NCBI GenBank assembly: GCA_029242295.1
Contig: JAQWUF010000040.1
Location: 1-8,221 of the forward strand
From: UBA2040 sp002332715
GTDB lineage: Bacteria > Bacteroidota > Bacteroidia > Flavobacteriales_D > Crocinitomicaceae
Length of the DNA: 8,221 bases
Direction: 5' to 3'
The notes under the pieces are model-generated. The model was given only the letters and a program-made list of their open reading frames with translations. It searched no databases and had not been told where the DNA came from. Each line of letters begins with the position of its first letter. The stretch's first letter is position 1. The translations under genes and the position numbers were made by a program. Shown here piece by piece: positions 5,478-8,221 of the stretch.

Positions 5478-6941
5478 CTACATGGCCAAATTACCCAATT
5501 GACCAATTTGCCCTTCAAATTCTTTTAACATTTTGTCAACGCACAATTTCAAAACATTTTGATTAGGGTTCTTTGTTTTTATGATAAGTTCGCCACCTTT
5601 AGCATCCATTGATAAATTGACATATTTCATCAATTCAATTAGTTTTTCAGGACCTTCGAGTTCAAATTCTGTGAAATCCATTTTCTCGACATTCGCAAAA
5701 CCAGTTATCCCTTTTTTACCGAACGACTCGGCACCTTTTGGAACGCTAAATCCATTTGAATTCGAAGCCTTATAACTTATGTTTGAATACATATTCACTC
5801 CTTTAGAAGTCACGTCCATAACCATATTCTCATTTGCAGGAAAGTTTTTTGCCATTTCCGCCAAATCTTTACCCTTTGGTCCAAATCCTGAATACATTGC
5901 AAATTCTGGATCTTTCACCTTACTTGGATCACTGAACATAGCTACTCCCATTTCTCCATTGACAAGATTTCCAATTTTTCCGCCAGATAAAAGGACTATC
6001 ATTTGCATTGGGCCATTGTTTTTCGATAAAAAGTCTAAACCACTTGGAGCAAAATCATCTATCCAAGCTTGAAGTTTCACCATATCCAGATTCGTTGCAA
6101 AAGCTATTTTAGGCTCTCCAACACCGATTTTCTTTCGAATACTTGCCGAAGGATCTTCTTTCATCATCATTCTTTTGGTCAGGTTTGCTGAAAATTGATT
6201 GTCAAAAGCCACCCGCAATTGCCCTTTTTCAAAATGGATATTCGCTTGGGCAAAGGATCCTTTCATCATATCGGCCAATTGTACTTTTTTATCCTCAGGC
6301 AGACTTGCCGTTTGGTTGTTCGCTGTGATAAATTGATTGTACATATGAGAATTAATAGAAATATCTCCTCGCTGCGCCAATAGCTTTGCCCCAGAACCTT
6401 CCATTACATCCCCCGAAGCCATTTCAAAAGCCTTCTTCGCCATGGCTAATTCATCGTACTCGCCGGCCTTCACAAACATAATAGCTACCTTGTTTTTAAT
6501 CCCAACGGTCGCTTCACCATCTCTAAAATATTCGATTCCATCTTTTGAATCAAAATCGTAACCATCAACGGTCAATACCGCTTTCAAACTATCTAAGTTT
6601 TTTACTTCGGCAAACATGTACAAAGTCGCTGGATTTCCATCTATAAAAGGACCTTCCATGGCATAATAAAAACCTGCACCTAGATTCAATCCACTGCTTA
6701 CTCGTTTCATTTGTCCATCAATAAGTGCCCCAACCATTGGTATTTTCTTGTACTCCGCTTTTTCAAAAATCGCAATTGGATCTATCGAACCAAAAACGAT
6801 TACTTTATCGTTTGCATTGATAAAAGCAGATGCGCTTTCGGCAATACCCCTGTTATCATTACCTCCACAAGAAGAAAGAATAAGAATAAAAGAGAAAATG
6901 GAGGCAATTTTTAATAACTGTTTCATGGAATTGTTTTTCAT
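5478..6941 (-). CDS. Putative lipoprotein, DUF4836-like
   Basis: From the ATG at 6941 this is a 487-residue protein. It starts with a short basic segment and a hydrophobic helix ending in the lipobox ILSSC (Cys25), followed by GGND, so it is very likely a lipoprotein, probably at the outer membrane. The rest is soluble with no further membrane segment. The general pattern resembles DUF4836, a Bacteroidota family of unknown function: NDKVIVFGSIDP early on; repeated beta/alpha stretches such as LDMVKLQAWIDD, GKIGNLVNGEMGVAMFSDP and KGVNMYSNISYK; and a C-terminal helical part. I assign the family from memory of its style, so treat it as tentative. An in-frame TTG at 6959 gives a longer reading but lies inside a -7 promoter box. 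The ATG at 6926 (Cys20 as lipidated residue) is a good alternative start. The gene has its own terminator and is divergent from the acidic hypothetical gene. Confidence 0.7.
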   Translation of the reverse strand: MKNNSMKQLLKIASIFSFILILSSCGGNDNRGIAESASAFINANDKVIVFGSIDPIAIFEKAEYKKIPMVGALIDGQMKRVSSGLNLGAGFYYAMEGPFIDGNPATLYMFAEVKNLDSLKAVLTVDGYDFDSKDGIEYFRDGEATVGIKNKVAIMFVKAGEYDELAMAKKAFEMASGDVMEGSGAKLLAQRGDISINSHMYNQFITANNQTASLPEDKKVQLADMMKGSFAQANIHFEKGQLRVAFDNQFSANLTKRMMMKEDPSASIRKKIGVGEPKIAFATNLDMVKLQAWIDDFAPSGLDFLSKNNGPMQMIVLLSGGKIGNLVNGEMGVAMFSDPSKVKDPEFAMYSGFGPKGKDLAEMAKNFPANENMVMDVTSKGVNMYSNISYKASNSNGFSVPKGAESFGKKGITGFANVEKMDFTEFELEGPEKLIELMKYVNLSMDAKGGELIIKTKNPNQNVLKLCVDKMLKEFEGQIGQLGNLAM

Positions 6942-6956
6942 TGTGTTATTGTAATT

Positions 6957-6964
6957 CAAAAGTA
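6957..6964 (-). promoter_or_regulatory. Candidate -7 promoter box (TACTTTTG) for the lipoprotein gene
   Basis: The - strand reads TACTTTTG, a full match to TAnnTTTG. Transcription would start near 6953, giving a leader of about 12 nt to the ATG at 6941 or about 27 nt to the ATG at 6926. The nearest upstream TTG (inside the tandem repeat) is about 24 nt away, longer than the usual spacing of around 19, so the -33 element is weak. The box excludes the in-frame TTG at 6959 as a start. Confidence 0.5.
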
Positions 6965-6983
6965 AAATATTATTTCCATTCTC

Positions 6984-7005
6984 TGTGCCAAGATTGTGCC
7001 AAGAT
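6984..7005. repeat. Exact tandem 11-bp direct repeat in the divergent promoter region
   Basis: TGTGCCAAGAT occurs twice back to back (6984-6994 and 6995-7005) with no mismatch. The period of 11 bp is about one DNA helical turn, so the two copies face the same side of the helix. It lies between two divergent genes, upstream of both -7 boxes, where a regulator binding site would be expected. No other copy was noticed in the window. A chance or slippage duplication cannot be ruled out. Confidence 0.55.
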
Positions 7006-7009
7006 GAAT

Positions 7010-7017
7010 TAAATTTG
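7010..7017 (+). promoter_or_regulatory. Candidate -7 promoter box (TAAATTTG) directly before the acidic hypothetical gene
   Basis: TAAATTTG is a full match to TAnnTTTG and ends 3 bp before the ATG at 7021. With the box centred near -7, transcription would begin at or very near the A of the ATG, implying a leaderless mRNA. There is no TTTG at the normal -33 position; the tandem 11-bp repeat overlaps that area, which could mean that an activator replaces the -33 contact (inference). Confidence 0.45.
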
Positions 7018-7020
7018 TAG

Positions 7021-7587
7021 ATGCATTTTGTTGAACCTCATTTTCTTTGGAGAGATTTCTACGTTGCGTCGGAAGACCCTCAATCACCGTTCTATGGAAG
7101 AGAATATTCCGAATTTGAATTTGAGCACAAAATTTACAACTATGTCATCCATCCTCAATGGGATTCGATAGGCTCTGAAACATTATTCATCAAAGTTTTG
7201 TATGTTGATTATGATGCCGAATATGCCATTATTGAAATGATAGGTGAATGGAACGATGCAATCGAAAATGATATTATGACCTTCAAACGTGATATCATCG
7301 AACCAATTATGGGCGACGGAATCAATAAATTTATCCTGATTGGCGAAAACGTGCTCAACTTTCACTATTCAGACGAAAGCTATTATGAAGAATGGTTTGA
7401 TGAATTAGAAGATGGCTGGGTCGCCATGATCAATTTTCACGAGCATGTTTTGCGAGAATTTTCGAGGATTCAATTGGATCAATACTTCTCTAACGGAGGT
7501 GAATTGAACGATTTAGACTGGCGAACGTTTGCCCCACATCAGTTTTTTCGTACAGTTCAAAAGCTCATTGATAACAGGTTGACATAA
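7021..7587 (+). CDS. Conserved hypothetical protein, strongly acidic, cytosolic
   Basis: This 188-residue protein has no signal peptide or membrane helix. It is rich in aromatic and acidic residues (about 37 D/E against 13 K/R by my count). Stretches with the look of conserved blocks are SPFYGREYSEF (22-32), IYNYVIHPQWDSIGS (about 38-52), a LYVDYD-EYAIIE-IGEWNDAIENDIM segment (about 60-87), FILIGENVLNFHYSD (about 104-118) and YYEEWFDELEDGW (about 120-132). I recall similar proteins being widespread in Bacteroidota without a known function; no catalytic motif is evident, so I assign none. The start is the ATG at 7021, with the reading already family-like within the first 25 residues. No ribosome binding site precedes it, and a -7 promoter box ends 3 bp upstream. 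A hairpin terminator begins 4 nt after its stop. Confidence 0.75.
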   Translation: MHFVEPHFLWRDFYVASEDPQSPFYGREYSEFEFEHKIYNYVIHPQWDSIGSETLFIKVLYVDYDAEYAIIEMIGEWNDAIENDIMTFKRDIIEPIMGDGINKFILIGENVLNFHYSDESYYEEWFDELEDGWVAMINFHEHVLREFSRIQLDQYFSNGGELNDLDWRTFAPHQFFRTVQKLIDNRLT

Positions 7588-7590
7588 AAA

Positions 7591-7619
7591 AATCCCACAA
7601 GGACATTCCTTATGGGATT
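7591..7619 (-). terminator. Bidirectional hairpin terminator between convergent genes, stronger on the - strand
   Basis: AATCCCA (7591-7597) pairs with TGGGATT (7613-7619), and AAGG (7599-7602) with CCTT (7608-7611), around the loop ACATT. In - strand RNA the position between the two blocks is a G-U pair, giving a continuous 12-bp stem followed directly by a run of T's (down to 7586), about 20 nt after the stop of the secreted-protein gene. In + strand RNA the same position is a C-A mismatch and the following tract is less pure (CAATAATTTTATTTT), but it may still end the 7021-7587 transcript. Confidence 0.8.
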
Positions 7620-7638
7620 CAATAATTTTATTTTAACC

Positions 7639-8221
7639 TTATCTCTGAATGGAAATAGATTTAGAATTCGCCACGTTATTTACAAAGAAGTGAACGACAT
7701 ACATACCGTTTTTCACATTCGACGGAATACGAATCATTTCTTTGTTCAGCCCAATATTTGAAGCATCCAATTGAGCTGAATAAGCACTTCTTCCGTGCAA
7801 ATCAACGATGTTTACGCTTGTGCCTCCACTGATTAAAGATGAATACGTAAGGTAAACCATTGAATTACTAGGAGAGAAAGAGGCGCTGAAATCACTGACC
7901 ATCACTAAATTTACTTCGTCAACTCCAGCCGTGCTTCCAATTGGATGTACAGATGTATAAATTACATCTCCTGTATTTTGACCATTGCTATTTGATTTAT
8001 TGGTAGCAATATAAAATCGAATTGGTCCCGCATCTACCGAAGGAGCTGTCCATGTCCACAGCCATGGAGTTGTACCTATAGAACTTGCGGTCGTGTTTCC
8101 AACATAGAACCTTCCACTTCCGGAAGAAGCTGCTGTTCCACCTATTGTATTTGCATTCAGTGTTCCTACAGCATTATTAGAAGCATCCAGAACAGTTGCT
8201 TGGAAACCTTTCTTTACAGGT
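7639..8221 (-). CDS. Secreted Reeler-like (choice-of-anchor V) protein with C-terminal T9SS sorting domain, C-terminal part
   Basis: The frame is open from the right edge (first full codon at 8220) to the TAA at 7639-7641, giving 193 visible residues; the N-terminus lies outside the window. The first part reads KKGFQATVLDASNNAVGTL, then GRFYVGNT, WLWTWTAPS--AGPIRFYIATN and NSNGQNTGDVIYTS. This matches the pattern of Reeler-like/choice-of-anchor V domains of Bacteroidota secreted proteins (GFQ-TALDASN, TWTAP--GTV-FY-AGNA-NG, GD-IYT). The last 80 or so residues fit a T9SS type A sorting domain: a beta strand set with VNIVDLHGRSAYS, a NGMYVVHFFVNN strand and a short basic end, SISIQR. The usual YPNP opening is replaced by SFSPSNS. 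Such proteins cross the outer membrane by the type IX system and are anchored or released. The GTG at 7905 is internal. Confidence 0.75.
   Translation of the reverse strand, partial: PVKKGFQATVLDASNNAVGTLNANTIGGTAASSGSGRFYVGNTTASSIGTTPWLWTWTAPSVDAGPIRFYIATNKSNSNGQNTGDVIYTSVHPIGSTAGVDEVNLVMVSDFSASFSPSNSMVYLTYSSLISGGTSVNIVDLHGRSAYSAQLDASNIGLNKEMIRIPSNVKNGMYVVHFFVNNVANSKSISIQR

Noticed and set aside
5581..6954. Several short + strand open frames across the lipoprotein gene
   Set aside because: They are antisense shadows of a gene with a signal peptide, lipobox, promoter and terminator on the - strand.
6942..6959. TTG at 6959 (- strand) as the start of the lipoprotein gene
   Set aside because: It lies inside the TACTTTTG promoter box; the ATGs at 6941 and 6926 both give a normal lipoprotein signal.
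6984..7005. The tandem 11-bp repeat as a CRISPR or attachment-site duplication
   Set aside because: The units are too short and adjacent without spacers for CRISPR, and no integrase, cargo or boundary gene is nearby.

Overview
The window looks like chromosomal DNA of a Bacteroidota bacterium, most likely of the Flavobacteriales (a Crocinitomicaceae/Fluviicola-like organism would fit, but this is a guess from style rather than a marker gene). Reasons: AT-rich sequence; start regions that mostly lack Shine-Dalgarno motifs; three exact copies of the Bacteroidota -7 promoter box TAnnTTTG just upstream of genes; a secreted protein ending in a type IX secretion (T9SS) type A-like sorting domain; and a DUF4836-like lipoprotein.

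Left part (1-3704, + strand): three glycosyltransferase genes in a row. The first, cut by the window edge, is the C-terminal part of a DPM1-like GT2 that makes polyprenyl-phosphate sugars. The second is a large membrane GT2 of the cellulose-synthase/CslA type with an exported carboxypeptidase-regulatory-like domain fused to its N-terminus. The third is a polytopic GT-C enzyme of the mannosyltransferase type, which would use a polyprenyl-phosphate sugar as donor. Together they suggest a small envelope or exported glycan pathway: donor charging in the cytoplasm, chain synthesis and export by the GT2, and sugar transfer on the outer face of the membrane by the GT-C. The pathway reading is inference.

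Middle part (3701-5380): housekeeping genes in alternating orientation. yidD (-) overlaps the GT-C gene tail to tail. Across an AT-rich divergent spacer follows a secreted lytic transglycosylase (+), which converges with msrB (-) with only 2 bp between the stop codons.

Right part (5381-8221): a DUF4836-like lipoprotein gene (-), with a good intrinsic terminator, is divergent from a conserved hypothetical, strongly acidic cytosolic protein (+). The 79-bp space between them holds an exact tandem 11-bp repeat and one -7 box for each direction. The + strand box sits so close to its ATG that the mRNA is probably leaderless. A bidirectional terminator then separates this gene from the C-terminal part of a secreted Reeler-like (choice-of-anchor V) protein with a T9SS sorting domain (-), whose start lies outside the window.

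I see no tRNA, rRNA, CRISPR, insertion sequence or phage gene, and no intergenic stretch over about 110 bp. I do not see a clear novel defence or mobile system. The most notable items are the fused GT2 with its gene neighbourhood, the tandem repeat in the divergent promoter region, and the leaderless orphan-family gene.
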